A model generated the notes under the pieces. It worked only from the letters and a program-made list of their open reading frames with translations. It did not search any database and was not told the origin of the DNA. From Monomorium pharaonis (Eukaryota > Arthropoda > Insecta > Hymenoptera > Formicidae), in the NCBI RefSeq assembly GCF_013373865.1, contig NC_050475.1, positions 3,301,001 through 3,365,000 on the forward strand: a DNA stretch of 64,000 bases, given 5' to 3'. The position numbers and the translations under genes are program-made. Positions 42,580 through 56,413 of the stretch are shown here, piece after piece (position 1 is the stretch's first letter; each line of letters opens with the position of its first letter).

Positions 42580-45500
42580 TTAACCCACGTTATTGCTCGT
42601 CATTGCTTGCGTTGTCGGTCCGTCCGCTGGCAAACTCGTAATTGAATCCGAAAGAAATCGTTTACGATTTTTTACACACTGTGATGGTGCTGTTCGTATC
42701 TCTATGTGACATACAGACATGCTGTTCGAGCTCTCGATAGCGTTACTGCCGTTTTGTTTTTTCGAGAGTACCACAGCATCGGACGGCGTGCAGTATTTTC
42801 GTTTCAGACTGTTACTTGAATCTTGTTTCATTGGCGCGACCGACGAACGCGTTTTACGCGGTTGATAATCCGGGGTTGCCTGCATCTTCTCTAGAGCGGT
42901 CCGTAGGGGTAACAGGCCGACGGCGAAGGGAATCTCGGTGTTAGATGGATATGCGAGCAGATCTATGTCGTTCTCCCAATAGTCCAATGCATCAGACATA
43001 TCGCCCCACAAAGCGCGACTTATGCACTTGCATACGTTGGATTTTGAAGAGTGGTAAGCGGCAGGTTGATCCGCTGTCGGTGATCTGTCCGTATTTTCGG
43101 TCTTAAATCTACTGCTTGTTTTCGGTTTTGATTCTTCCCTTTCCTTATTACCGGCAACTGTACACGCAGATTTGTTACTCTTTCTTACTATCAATTTCGA
43201 ATTAGTTTTCTTGCTGTTGGAGCTCTTTTTGCTGGATTGTACTGCGCTCGCGAGCGCACTGTGGTCCGGTACCTTACGATCCTCCTTTCCTTTGCGTTTC
43301 GCTTTCAATTCCGTTCTGTTGGGGGAATTACCCTTTTTGAACAGTTTCTCGGTTCCCGGAGAGCTTCCCGAAAAAAGGCTATTGTTTGCAGCTTCGTCAT
43401 TCTCCTGTTGACTTAGTCGCGTGCTACGTCTGAGAACCGGTTTCGCGCAATCAGTGTCATTTGTTGGGGAATTCAATCGCTCCTTAGCGGCGTCTCGTTC
43501 TACACTTGTTTCTCTACATCCAATCACCGTATGCTGATCGCTTATAGTACCACCTACTATCGATTGTATGCTTTCTGTACTCAAGCTCAAGATATACTCA
43601 GCACTTTCCATATCTAAGGAGGTTAACAGAGTAACTGGTAAATCATTAGCGGACGGCTCATCTAATAAATCTATGGAATCCGTAGAGTGCGGCGGAGTTG
43701 GCACTAAATTGCATTGCGTATGTACAAGCTTATTGCGAACATCATCCATGGATCTACGTCGTTTCGGCGTGTAAACCTTGACGTATTTCCCTACCGTGCT
43801 AGGAACATCTGTGCTACTCCCGGAACAGTGCTCAAAGTCATTTTCGACTTGTGGAAGGCAAGATTGCGACAATATCGATGTGGTTTGATCGCTTTCGTTT
43901 ATGTCGCAGGAAAAATCACAGCATTGCTCGTACAAGATAGGTTTTAAATCGAGACTATAACCGTACACTTCGTCTCTATTGCTGCTTGTGCACCCGGTTT
44001 GTACTTCGTTTATCATACCTACATGTGTAGATACGGTATCGGTAGTATTATCATTTTGTATACTAATATTTACATCAGATGTTGAGAACAATGTATCTAC
44101 TGCATCTTTCTTGGCATCGATAGCATCCGCTTCTTCGTACAAAGTGTGCTCGAAATCGTGCTCGGTGCCTTCAATCATATCGTTCTCTAAAGATTGATTT
44201 TTATTTGAGCTTATATCGTTATTATTGCTATTTGCACAGATTACTGTACTCTCGTCCATACTTAGTTTATCACATCTAACGCAGACGTAATCATCCTCTG
44301 TAAGAGAATTGTTTGCAACTTTTAAACTACAATCTCCTCTTTGTTGTTTTAGGCAACTTTCGAAATCGTCCAAAACTTTTTTGGAATCGACAATAGTATC
44401 AATTACAGATACCAATTCTTTAACCTAGAAAGAACAATATCGAATATATTAATTTTTCACAGTAAAATAATTATAGACTATTAATTCAGTTAATTAAAAC
44501 AGCTGTTGTATACCTTAAAAATTTGTGCCGCAGCATGCAAAGATGATAAATGCTGATGAGATATTGTAGTTTCGCCGCAATACATGAATTCGACCATGGC
44601 CTTCAAAATTTCAAAGTCCAAGTCTTTTAAAAGTATAATTGGCTCTTGTCCCAAATCTTGTTGTAGTATTTCCTATAGTACAAAACAAAATAAAATGTGA
44701 TGAAAAATATTGAAGAGATAAAATAATTAAAAGTTAAAGAATAAAGAGAGAGAAGTAGAATGCCTATGTAGAATGCCCATACAGAATGTCTGATATGTTT
44801 GGATATTCATTTTAATAGTTGCTTAATATGTTGAAAATTTGTTTTTCAAACTGTCGGAAATCCTTTTGTGCAATAATAATTTATTAATTGCGTAGAAAGA
44901 TAGTGAAAAAATCATGCAGATAAGATATTTGTATATACTTTGTAAAGTACTTTGTAAAGAATATATCTTTACAAAGGAAACGGAAACAGAGCTGAGTGTA
45001 CATACTTTACTATCCTTAGATCATATAATTTAGTTATTTAATACCTTTCTAAGTTCTTCAAAAGTTGTGAAAAGTATGCCCCGCAAACTTGGTTTCTTCA
45101 AATGTTTGTTAAGAACTACTGAAATTCCGATATACAAGGCTTTCTTTAGTTTATATGAATTTTATATTATCCCTGCAAAATTGTTCTACCATAAGTACAC
45201 TATATTTCCCAATTTTGAAGTAAATATTATAAAAATACCTTTCTTCTCTCTATCTCACTGTTTATATGATATCAAATAAAAAAGTCCAAAGTCTTTTTCT
45301 ATAAATATAAAATAATGTTTTGTAGACATTCTAGTGAAAAATGGGTTAATAAAAAATCTGTTTGGCTTTGAACTAGCATTGACAGTACAGTATTGAGAAA
45401 TCCCAAAATAATGGATAGTATATTTGTAATTATATACTTAAAAATTAACTGTACATATATAAATATTACGACAAAAAATTGTCCCTTTGATATATGATAG

Positions 45501-46690
45501 CTACATGTATTCTTTGGAAACTTCCTTTGCATTTGTTTAATAATGAACAAGAAATTTCTTTCACTATATTAAAAAATAGAAGAATATGCATTCATGAAGA
45601 TATAATTTCAAATTACTATTACCTTACTTCATGTACAAACAATTAAGTGACCTTTTAATCAATAAATAATTCTATGGATAAGTAATATAAAATAATTTGA
45701 AAACAATAAGACATCTTTAACAAGGTCATTCAATAAGATTTTAATAACACTGCTCAGTCATCAGTAGATCTGGAAGGAAAAGAGATGCACATCCAAACAT
45801 TAATTAACATCAATATCTTAATAAATTTAAAGTAAGTTTCTGCAATAAGTATAAACAAATCAATTAATGTTACTGTCTTGAAATATTATAAAAATATCTA
45901 TATTTTCTAACTACTTCTATAAAAAAGTATATACGTGTATGTATATGTCTATGTTCTTGGATAGATAATTTATATGTATTTTTAAAATTATTTTTCTTTT
46001 TATAATCTTCCATTGTTATACTATTTTGCAAAAAAAGAAAGATTACATTTGGAATTAAAGAAAAGAATTTTCTTTTTTACATAAATATAATATAATTGAT
46101 AATAATGTTTGATATGTTTAGAAAATAATAATACATGACCTTTGATCAGAGCATGTTAGTGTTTTGTAAACATTTTTGTAATTATTAAAAATCTGTTGAC
46201 TAATTTAAGATTTAAATTTAAGCAATGGAATAATTTGTCTCTGTAAATAAATTATTAATATAATAGATGCAGAATATTTAGAGTATTCACGAACACACAT
46301 ACTTGTTATACGTAAGAAAAAAATGTCTATCACTTTGAAGTGCAAGATGTATACATTAATATTATTAGAAACAGGCACTAAGTTCTAAATGAACAAATAA
46401 ATTTAAATTAAAACAGTATGTAAAACACACAAACACAATTTTCAGAACATATATACATGATGTGATTAACACGTCATAAAAGGACATATATATTCAAATG
46501 TGTGTATATGTACCTCAAAGTATATACTATTTGAAGCTAAAACCAGCTTGTGAACACGTAGCTTTTGCTCATCGCAGATCAGTGTGACATCGACTAGAGC
46601 CTGACGTGCCAAAAGACCACTGAATCTTTCTGTAATATATCCCGCGTGGCCAGCCCACTGCAGGACACAATCCTTTGGTATTTCAACCAT
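42580..46690 (-). CDS. BTB/POZ domain protein, probable nuclear regulator
   Basis: Three coding exons: 46690-46514, 44672-44514 and 44424-42580 (stop at 42580-42582). They sum to 2181 nt, 726 residues plus stop, all in phase 0 with consensus splice sites. Residues 20-115 form a BTB/POZ domain (LVDVTLICDEQKLRVHKLVL, then SNSIYFE, KAMVEFMYCGE, LHAAAQIFKVKEL), which usually mediates dimerisation. The rest is long, acidic then basic, with candidate nuclear signals (PKRRRS at 332-337, LRRSTRL near 443). A more ordered-looking block at 574-640 contains ALWGDMSDALDYWENDIDLL. No C2H2 zinc finger, HTH or AT-hook is seen, although many insect BTB proteins carry one. The exact orthologue is not recognised. 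The ATG at 46690 lies 5 bases inside an exon that begins after a TTTGCAG acceptor. Confidence 0.9.
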
Positions 46691-47482
46691 GGCTACTGCA
46701 AAAGGAAAACAAAATTAGAATAATACAGGATTATTATACAATAAGATTAATATCAAATGTATAATAAAATTACTATTAAATTTCATATATCAAGAATATT
46801 AGAATTCTAAAATCTCTTGTTTGTCAAAAGCCGAATTCTTTTATATTAAATTTTAATTCAAAATCCATGTCGAGTCGCATTCGTGATAAAATATCAGAAC
46901 AAATTCACCAATAAATGAATATATATGTGCAACCAGATGAATTTTGGCAGAACTGGAACCTGTTACATAACAGAGAAAATAGAACAAATTTGTTTCTGGT
47001 GAATCTCAGTCACAGACATGACGCAAAGCGATACATATGGAGGAACAAAGTCAGCTGGCTTTTCCACTAGTTTATCTCAGAGTCTGTCGAAATTTGAAGA
47101 TATCCGAGTTGTCATGCTGAACGAACTCTAGATAAGTAAATTGGTCGGACAAAACTTTCCCTTCTCACTTTGCCCCTATCTAGAACACATACATGAGCTC
47201 CACCGATTAAACGCATATGCGTTTATGCGCGCTTGAAAGCTGAAATTGATTTTTCCAGGCGATAATAGCTGCCTAAATAACAGGAGCAAGGAATAATCTC
47301 GATGAGATTTTCGGATTTCCGCAACGGAGTCGTACAGAAGAGTGAATCTCTGTCGGATGGAGCGTGACAATGGAAAGTCGCTATGGGAGATATACCTTCA
47401 CCATCCCTTCCTCGGTGCGACGGAGATGGGATGTCGGTAACCATCTCCCGGGAAAGAAGAGGGTCCCCCAAGTAAAACTCAC

Positions 47483-47780
47483 CGGTACGGACGTGTTCGT
47501 CGTCGACGTGCGCATCTGCGATCGGGCAACGGCGGCGTCCTTCCCGCGGTCGGGCATAGAGCGTAGAAGCGAGACGCGTTCGTCGTCGTCGTCGTCGTCG
47601 TAACGTCGTTGATGCGGACGCATGCGATCGCAGGTCGTCGATCGCCGGCAGTGGTGTCGCGCGTTCGCACGTGCCCCCGAGAGGCTCATGAAACGCCGGC
47701 GAGATCGTAAGTCAGCGAAACCGACGGCCTTACACGACATTGGCCTCGCAATTTGACTCGCACCCCCGACGATCGCGTCT
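47483..47780 (-). other. Probable 5' UTR exon and promoter region of the BTB gene
   Basis: A consensus donor (CCG followed by GTGAGT, at 47482-47477) faces the acceptor TTTTGCAG that opens the first coding exon at 46695. That predicts a non-coding first exon ending at 47483 and an intron of about 790 bases. The right boundary is uncertain. A CGT triplet run (47579-47601) lies in it. The frames on both strands here show no domain. Confidence 0.45.
47579..47601. repeat. (CGT)n triplet run
   Basis: About seven CGT units, probably within the 5' UTR exon of the BTB gene. Confidence 0.9.
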
Positions 47781-49131
47781 GCCAAGAGCACAGTATAAAT
47801 AAGAACGTATAGATGGGCAGATTCGCTCGGGAGATGAGAAAGGCGCGTGCGCGTGCACCGTCGGTAAGACATCGGTTCTCGGATAGTAATTTCATTATTT
47901 CTTAATTACATTTGATTGTTTCAGATTGTTTCCCATTTTGCGCAATATTCGAGATGTGTTTTTGTCACTTTTCATTCCATTACTTGAAGAGAAAAGTATT
48001 TTACACTTAATCAACTATTGGTAATATTTGAAATGGTATATTGAGATCAAGTGTTGGTAATTCGTTATTGAAATCATATGGTAATAAAGATAATATTTCG
48101 CGACGCGTGCGTAAGATGTCGCGACGTGTACCGAAATAGTTTTTGAAATATCGGTGTGTAAAGGTATTCTTTTTACGTATATATTACTTAATATTTATAA
48201 TATTTACGATTTTTTGGGAAATTTTAATATTTTTTGTAACAAAATGTGCGTTGCACTATTAATATTTTACTTTTTAATTTTTTTTGTAGGATGGACAAAA
48301 AATAATTGATGACTAAATGCTGTGAGCAAATTGAGAACAAATGCCGTATCAGTTTTTAAAAAAGTCGCATTTGAGGATGTCAGCTTTGCAGAGTTATACC
48401 TTTCTAGTTTTAAATTTTAAAACGCGTGTGAAAATAAAAATTACACATTTATTTTTTCTAACATATATGTTAAATGTGTATATGCAGCTGGTGATCGAAT
48501 AAATAAGATGTAATATACGTTAATAAAAAATCCTATTATATAGTATTAATTTTATTCATAGAGATAAACTTTACATTAAATCTTACCTAAATTACCTCTT
48601 ATTAATTACGAGAATGATGCCTTCATATATATTTTTTTCCTGAGAAAAACATCTTATCCTGTTATCTGTAGAATAAACGTATCACGAGCGATGTCAATCT
48701 CTTTATTCGATTAAAAAAAATAAAAATTTAAATATATAGTACATTACTTTCGCGAAATCGACTCTTCTAAATTACTGTATCTGTAGAAGGGGGAGAGGTG
48801 GAGGAGAGGAAGGAGAAAGTTACATTCGTCGCATTTTAATCACGCTGTCGCGTCTCCAAACGTTTGATTTTTTAAAATTCCTTGCGTTACATTTGATTTA
48901 AGGATTATTTCTACACTTGTTACTACATCACGTTAAATTTCATAAAAATTAAATACAAAGGAGCGAAGTTAATTGTGCGACGCTATCTACCTATTTTGTC
49001 AAAGCAAGCGAAGTTACCACTATAATTATGGGAAAGGAGAAATCGGATACGCCTCGTAGCAGCTGAGAAGCTATAGATTATTACTCTCTTTATGGAGAAT
49101 GCCGTAGCGCCGGATGCGAGGTTCGATTAAT
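47781..49131. other. Intergenic region between the pseudo-aminopeptidase and BTB genes
   Basis: AT-rich, no supported gene. It includes the 3' flank of the minus-strand aminopeptidase-like gene. A candidate AATAAA on that strand (TTTATT on the plus strand, 48702-48707) would give a 3' UTR of about 430 bases. Confidence 0.5.
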
Positions 49132-52100
49132 TCATCCATGAATTCGAGTTTCCTGCGGTTTGATCGTTGTCGGCACGGCGGTTGTAGGAAGGATGGATGG
49201 CCCGGATGTCGAAGCCGCAATCGTCTCCAGATCCTCTTTAGATAGATTCTCCATGAGCCATTTATCGATCACAGGTACGTTCGCCTCATTCCATTTGGTC
49301 TCCTGATTGATAACCCTCAGCGCCTTCTTAATGATGGCATCCGCCGTCTCGAATTCGTCCTGGTGATCCTGGTAGAGCTTGTTCACCATGTCGTAGCCCT
49401 CTTGCGTGTTAAATGACGACGTGGCAAAATTGACAATGCCGTCCCAGAGGAACGTCTTGTTTTCGAACCGCTCCTTCACGGTGTACCAATGTTCGTGTAA
49501 AAAGTTGAACAGGGTTTTGTAGCCGGTCGCGCTACCGGTCAGCATACTGAAGATCAGATGGATGTCCGGGTCCGTGAAATTCTCATTCTGGTCCATCACA
49601 GTCACTTGCAGCAGCCTGATGCGGCAGAAATTAATATTTATTTATCGTCGACGTATTTATTCATTCACTCGAAGAAAATACGTCTGTTTCGTGAATGATA
49701 CATGGTGACTGAACAAATTGGACTTGCGTCAGCGAGAGGCTGCGTTTAACACTTCATTGAAACGGCACATGCACATTTTCGAACTTTAATGGGGGTGTTC
49801 GGGGAGATACTGTTAGCACCAGCCTATCCCCGTTTTACTTTCAATGAGCAATGAAGATAGATCGATGCTGATAACGCTATTAACGTTTCCCCGAATGCAC
49901 CTTAAGTGCATCCATTTTACTTAAAACGACGCGAGCTTAAGTTTGTCGGGAACGACGAGAAAAATTGTCTTCCAAAACTTGGCGAAAATTGCACTTAACT
50001 ACTTGCTCGGCTGTGCACTATGAGGAATAGAGTTTTTTTTATTCGAGTACTGAAAACCGCAAACTTTGTAAATATACCGACCTTTCGATCTTGTTCGCAT
50101 CCCTCGGACACCCGGCGAGGGTCTTCAGTAGGTAGGTGCGCTCGTTTTGCTTTCTAGCCAGACTGGTCTTCGGGAAATTTATGACGCGCTGCAACCCGAA
50201 CTCCCATTCCTCGTCGGTGCCCCATTTGAACACGGGGCAAAGGAATTTATTGGCGACCCTGTGAAGTATAATTCTCGTTTCAATCATGTTTTTTCGTCAT
50301 TTTTTGTCATCGAGATAAAGAGACGTGTGACTCTTTTATTGGATTTATTAAGAACAAGTTTAATAAAATCACGTAAATCGAAATAATCGCGTATAAATTT
50401 TTCAGGTAAGTTAATTAATTGTTTGCTCTGACGAATTTCGGATACTAACGGATTTCCTTTGTCCGGTTCCTCGTCGGTCAACCACTTCTTAAACTGGTTC
50501 CGCGCTTCCTTGACACAAGGTTCGTATCCAGCATGACAAAGGAAGTTTTGTATAAGGCCGCGCATGTGAGATTTCCAGGAGGGTTCATCGGGTTGCGGAG
50601 TGTCTCCAAGTTTCAAATAGAGGGGCTTTAATAAGCTTCGAATGTACGCCTGAAATGTACTTTGTTTAATTATTCATCGAGATACATTATGCTAAGAGAT
50701 CTTAAGGAACGAATTAAAATTGGAAGCTGCGTATGTATTATAATAATTTTAGTTCAAAATAATGAAAAGTAGAAGAAAAAAAGAAAGTAAAAAGCAAACG
50801 TATATATTATATGCTAGGGAACGTCTATTAAGTTTACTATAGATATGCAAAATACGACGCCACGTAATTTAAGCGATCGATATTTAATACCGACGTCTGC
50901 TTAATTCATTAAATCAGGCTGTTTAATATGGACGTTCAATACTGATTACGTCTACTGCAAATTCTGCTATTTAGCATTAATAATAATTGAATCTGTACTC
51001 AATTTTTGTCGTTTAATGCTGATGTCAGATATTAATCGGCTTTATTGAAATCAAATCCAAACAAACGTCTACTCACCTCGAATTTCAAATACACGTCCAA
51101 GCCCTCGATCCGCCGGCCGATATGATCGATCATTGTGAATACCGGCTCCCAAACCACGTGGCTATTTTCCTCCTTGAGGAAGAGAGTCATGTTCATCGCG
51201 AGGCCGAAGCACAGCTCGCCGGCGTACGCCAAATTCCATGCGTCGTGCAGAAGCTTCGCTCTCGTTAGCGGAGGTATCTTCTCACGATTTGGTCCTCGCA
51301 AATAATCGGACAGCATCCTCCAGTTGCACCCATCGTAATCCACTGGAAACATACCTGCAAAGAGATGATATTAATTATTAAGAAGAAAACTTTTTTCTTC
51401 GCAATTTTGTGCCCTTTCGCATGCGGCATGTGATGTCGATAACATCTTGGCTGGATCTACGATCATGATCTTTTTTAGGATACAACATTTACAGGAATAA
51501 TAATATCAAAGTAACGATTGTCTAAAATGTATAATATATCGACGCAAAAAAAAAACAAATTGCTTTAATTAAAATCATTAATTTCTTATTAGAAGGATTG
51601 CAATGGTTTCTACTTAAATGTACAAATATCCGCCTACCTATTTCTTCAGGATTCACAATGATAAAATTATCTTTAGTAGTGATGTCCGGGATAGAGATTT
51701 TATTCGTACTATCTTTTTTTAGCCATACAGTCGGTTTGGTATTTTGGAAGTTCAATTTATCTTGTGTCTGCATCACGAGCGGGATATCCCACTGATATGA
51801 TACTTTCGCCGTCGATTGCGGTGGTACGTCTCTCAAATAGACTTTCTAAAAGTACGAACAAGGTGTTACGAAATGTACATACATAATAAGATTTTTTTAA
51901 TTTTATCTTTATTCTAGGAAAAACTCATATTTATCTTTCCATTTATATCAGTATCAATGAGTAACCAGTAAATAATTATGTGTAAAATAAAGAAACAACA
52001 GATTTAAAATAAATACAACTTTGAGAAATAAGATAATCTAAAAATATTTTCATTTAATGTAAGCAAGAATTAAATAATATATTATGTGGTATATTATATT

Positions 52101-55100
52101 ACGTTAATTTAGTCAATTATAATTCAGTAATTAAAAAATATAAAAATTTACGAAAAATCAACTGGCGGACTTTGACGATTCAAACATACATTAATTGTCA
52201 AATCTGACAGTTTTAATCTGAATTTTATATTTGCGTCGAATATAATTCTTATACGCAAATTATATGCGGACGTGAGAGTTTTTCAAAACTAATTTACGTA
52301 TTTCCATAAGACCGAGGCACCTGCAAGTATTGCGCAACATATGTTTGTAACACATTGAGTAGACTAGTCCTTGATTTACTATTGCTTCGGTACTATGCAA
52401 CTGTTGTAACACGTGTCGCTTCAAAGACTAAAAATGCTTATTAACACAATCAGTTATGCAAATATTTCTGCGAGCTTATCAATGTTTCCTTCTTTATTCG
52501 GGGAAAACAATATGTTTGTTTCGAATGTAACGGTGCATTCACAAATAATTCAATGCACATATTTATCACTCAATAATATTTTACTGTATTATTTTTAAGT
52601 TAATGTAATTTATATTACATTTATTAATATTATATTATATTTATAATAATATAAGAGATATATAAATGTATATAATTAAATTTAAAATGTACTTTAATGT
52701 TTTTATCAAAATTACACATTTTTTTCTTCTTTTCCACCACACACAAATTGTTATTAAATTTCTAGATACGTAATAAAATATTTAATAACTTTTTCATTAA
52801 CTTTGATGAAAGCGTAATAGAATTAGTATTATCTAGCCTCGTTATTACTGTTTATTAATTCTCGCTACTGAAGTAAATGTAACTTCCGTTGACAAGAGGA
52901 ATGCTTTAACCGCAAGTAAACAGCCACATACGTGGTCATCTCCGTCGGTTTATCTGTGCGAAAATCACGTCTGCCTTCCCGCGTCGCGCGTCCTTGCAGG
53001 AAATAACGCTTTTGTCCAGCTTACCTGAGTGAGATTAATTTTTCCAGTGTCGTAATCACGCATGACCGTGACCAACGGCACTCTGTCCCGATTAATCCAC
53101 GAAGCGGCGATGCCGTTGATGGTCAGACCTGGTGGCAGATTGTTGGTCTCGTTCGCCACATCGTTCAGATAAGTGAAAACATCGTTGGCGAAGAAGGTTC
53201 TGCGATCTCTAAACGTGAAAGATACAGTATTTTGCAATTTAGAGTCTGTAGCCGATTAATTTTCGAGTAAAGTAGTCGGGAAGCAGTATATAACAATAAC
53301 AACTTGAAAGAACTTGTAGTTGCATCAAAGGAATTCTCAACTACTCTTACAAACTTCATTAAAAACTTAAAAGCTTAATTTAGTTCTGCGTGTAGGAAGA
53401 CGGAAGTTTGTTTTTATACGCACACCACACCACACAAAAACGTTAAATTGTCGAGGATTAGAATCTGCTTCCCAACTAATTGACGGAGGAAATTACTACT
53501 CTTTCGATTGCTGATGATAGAAATTCCTCACGCTCCTCTGGAACACGTCGCGCCCAAGAGTGTAATTAAACATTCGGAAAACTAACTCGGCTGTAAAGTT
53601 AAAAAAAAATGAGACAATTAATTTTATAAACTTGTATAATTGTTTAAAATTTAAATGTTTACTTAAATTATGCAATTAATTTCGCTTTTCAAGATTTGTT
53701 ATTCTTACTTATATACATATAATACATAGCTGAGAAATAATGTTAATTTAACTAAATTTTTCAACTTGATTAAATTTCTTCAGTTCAAGTATTTATATAT
53801 TCGATTACTAAAATACATAAGTATTTGAATTAAAGAAATTTAAACAAGTTACACAAAGTTAGTCGAATTAACAACTTTTTTCTCAGTGTATATGTAGCGT
53901 AAATATATTCAAAACTTTTCCTCGAATGTTAGTTTTGCCAATAATACATAAATATAATATACTTTTTGTTGTCTTATGAAATTTGTGAATTATTTATTTT
54001 AATTACCTTTTGTCCATGTTGCTTCTTGCCTGATACCAGCCACTCTTGAGAAAGGTGCTGTCTGCGCAAATTCGTAATACAGAGGATATAACATCGTCAT
54101 TGGCCACTTTCCTTCCATCTCATCCGGATTAAGCTGTTTAAAATACATAATTAATTTGTCTGAAATTAATAATCGTGATATTTATTGTAAAATAAATTAT
54201 AGAAGTATTTAAAGAACACATCGCGCTGTTTGTAACATAACGATATTTTATAATAACTATAATACGTATGTCTTTAATATTTAGAATGGTAAAAGATATT
54301 GCAACTTAAAAAATAAAATATTGCAGACTCACCTCGATCGTCGCCATGGACGCTAAAAATGAATTAAGAGCTTTGTTAACCGGCGCGTCATTTCGATGAT
54401 ACGGCGTGATAGCTTGGCCGAACCATTGGTAGAGAAGCTCGTACGCAGTGGTCCAGACTAGCTGACTGCTGAGTTCACTTTCCCTGAAAGAAGGCATTTA
54501 CTTTATATATGCTACATTACGAGGACATATAAGATTATCCTTGTAGATTTTTATGTACTTGAAGAACACGAGACCCCAATTGTCAGAAGCTTTGGAAGGG
54601 CTGTACATGGGAATCGCCATGATGTCCAATTTCGGTAAACCGAAGGAGCTATTGAAGTAATCTTGCAAATAATTAATGATTCTCACAACTTTGTTGGGAA
54701 CATGAAGCAGCGACTCCATGAATTCTTTGCGGCCCCAAACCTTCACCTGCAGCCTCTTCCCATTCATCTCGTTAATTTCCTTCGTGGGCTCGATACTCTG
54801 CAGATCGGATATCACGAGAGCAAATTGATTAGTCGACATCCGAGGTGTCTCCGCAAACTCTTCCTCGATCTTGTCAGACGATTCGTGCCGAGAGCTTGAA
54901 AAGAAAAAAGGGTAATATTTAATTATTAATTAATTTAATATTTAATTATTAATGTTTAATTTACTTATTAATAAACTTGCAAAATTAAGACTAACAATTT
55001 ATAGAATTGTATGTGTTTTTTACACTTAAAAATCTATAAAGTCAGTGTGATGCTCTGAGATTGAAGGATTTAATATTAATATGTATGTGATATACGTACA

Positions 55101-56413
55101 TTGCCGGCGTGTTTGTGCATGCCGTTAAGCCTTTAGGATACAGTAGACTTAGCCTGAAAGTCGCTTTGTACTGCGATTCGTCCATGCAGGGGAACATCTT
55201 CTGCGCGTTGTCCAATTGTAACCAAGTGGCAATGAAGGGGCTGAAAAATAAGAAGAAAAATGAATGAACTTTATTGCCATTTTTACGTTATTTTATTAAT
55301 TACATAAGAAATTTTTCTTCCATAAGATTTTTTATATTATATATAAACGTCTTTAAATTTTGTAAACTGTCATTTGAAGTGCCAGGGTTTGTTAATTCTG
55401 TTTACATTGTTTATATATTTATTTTATTTTGGAACATAAGGAAAAAAGTTGCTACTATACTTAACTGTTTGCGACCCTCGGAATCCATGTATGAATTTTT
55501 ATAAAAGCCAGTAGTCTCATTAGTCGTAAAATTTCCAAAGTACGTGATATCAACTTCGCAGGCACTTCCATTTTTCAACATTTGTTCTAGATGAATAATA
55601 TACCAGGATTTCCTAGTTAACCGTTCGGTCCTTGCAATATTGAAATAGGGATTGTCGTCTATCCTATATCGTAAATGTAACAAAAAATTAGTTTTTATTA
55701 TATTTCAAAGTTCATTATAATAAATGAAAAAATGACAAAAAATATGTTATAATAATGTTGTGCTATTATTATTATTATTATTATTATAAGTTAACATTAT
55801 TATTATAAGTTGATAAACCATTAGACTTTTAGCTAATAAGAATTACTAGTAAAATTATAAGAAAAATTGTTGCTATAAAAATGCATTAACTTTGCGTAAA
55901 AAGTAAAGTTATTAAATAGCATTATATCTAAAAAATTCAATAAAATTTTTGTATTAGTTTAATTATAGGTTTTATTTGCTCACTTTTCATCGGCTGGCAA
56001 TTTAATCAATCTAACGGTGACTAATGAAATTTCAAGATTGGGGTGAACATTCAATGTTATTCTGTCGCTGGTGTCAGACCAGGTAAAATTGATCTTCACG
56101 CGGCCGTTAAACTGGTTGCTCTCGATGAAGGGTACTTTGATATCCAAGTGGTAACTGATCGGCGTAACTTCGCTCGGTAATCGGTATTGGCGCATTTTCG
56201 AGTAGTACACATCGTTCAAGTCGACACTGCGCTTCCATCGGCCCTGCGATCAAACGAGCAATTATTTATTCCGATGGACGTGGATTACGGATTAATGTTT
56301 TAATTAATTTTAATTGGTTAACACTGTACTTCGGCATCACCGACGCTCCGTGCAAGACCCGGTGATATCGCCAACAATAGAACAAATCCTGACAGCAACG
56401 TTGCCCACATCAT
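49132..56413 (-). CDS. M1-family aminopeptidase-like protein lacking catalytic residues (secreted pseudo-aminopeptidase)
   Basis: Fourteen coding exons: 56413-56330, 56243-55984, 55663-55466, 55240-55100, 54894-54559, 54483-54333, 54133-54007, 53590-53500, 53208-53025, 51845-51638, 51354-51077, 50649-50450, 50258-50082 and 49615-49132. They sum to 2919 nt, 972 residues plus stop, with all phases matching. Residues 1-22 are a signal peptide (WATLLSGFVLLLAISPGLA). The M1 fold is clear: RLPSEVTPISYHLDIKVPF, FPCMDES (197-203), DNWGLVFF, YQWFG, and the C-terminal helical domain to about 930. The active site is gone. HEXXH is YELLY (354-358), the third zinc ligand is Lys377, GAMEN is KASDN (329-333) and the catalytic Tyr aligns with Trp430. 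The C-terminus is Thr/Pro-rich without a hydrophobic tail, so no GPI anchor is predicted. It is intact, so not a pseudogene; a binding or scavenging role is inferred. Confidence 0.93.
55764..55787. repeat. (ATT)n microsatellite
   Basis: About eight ATT units in the intron between coding exons 2 and 3 of the aminopeptidase-like gene. Confidence 0.9.

Noticed and set aside
52965..53024. Extension of the aminopeptidase frame beyond exon 9
   Set aside because: A GTAAGC donor follows Leu-Thr-Gln, the frame must splice to 51845, and the extra residues do not fit the M1 fold.
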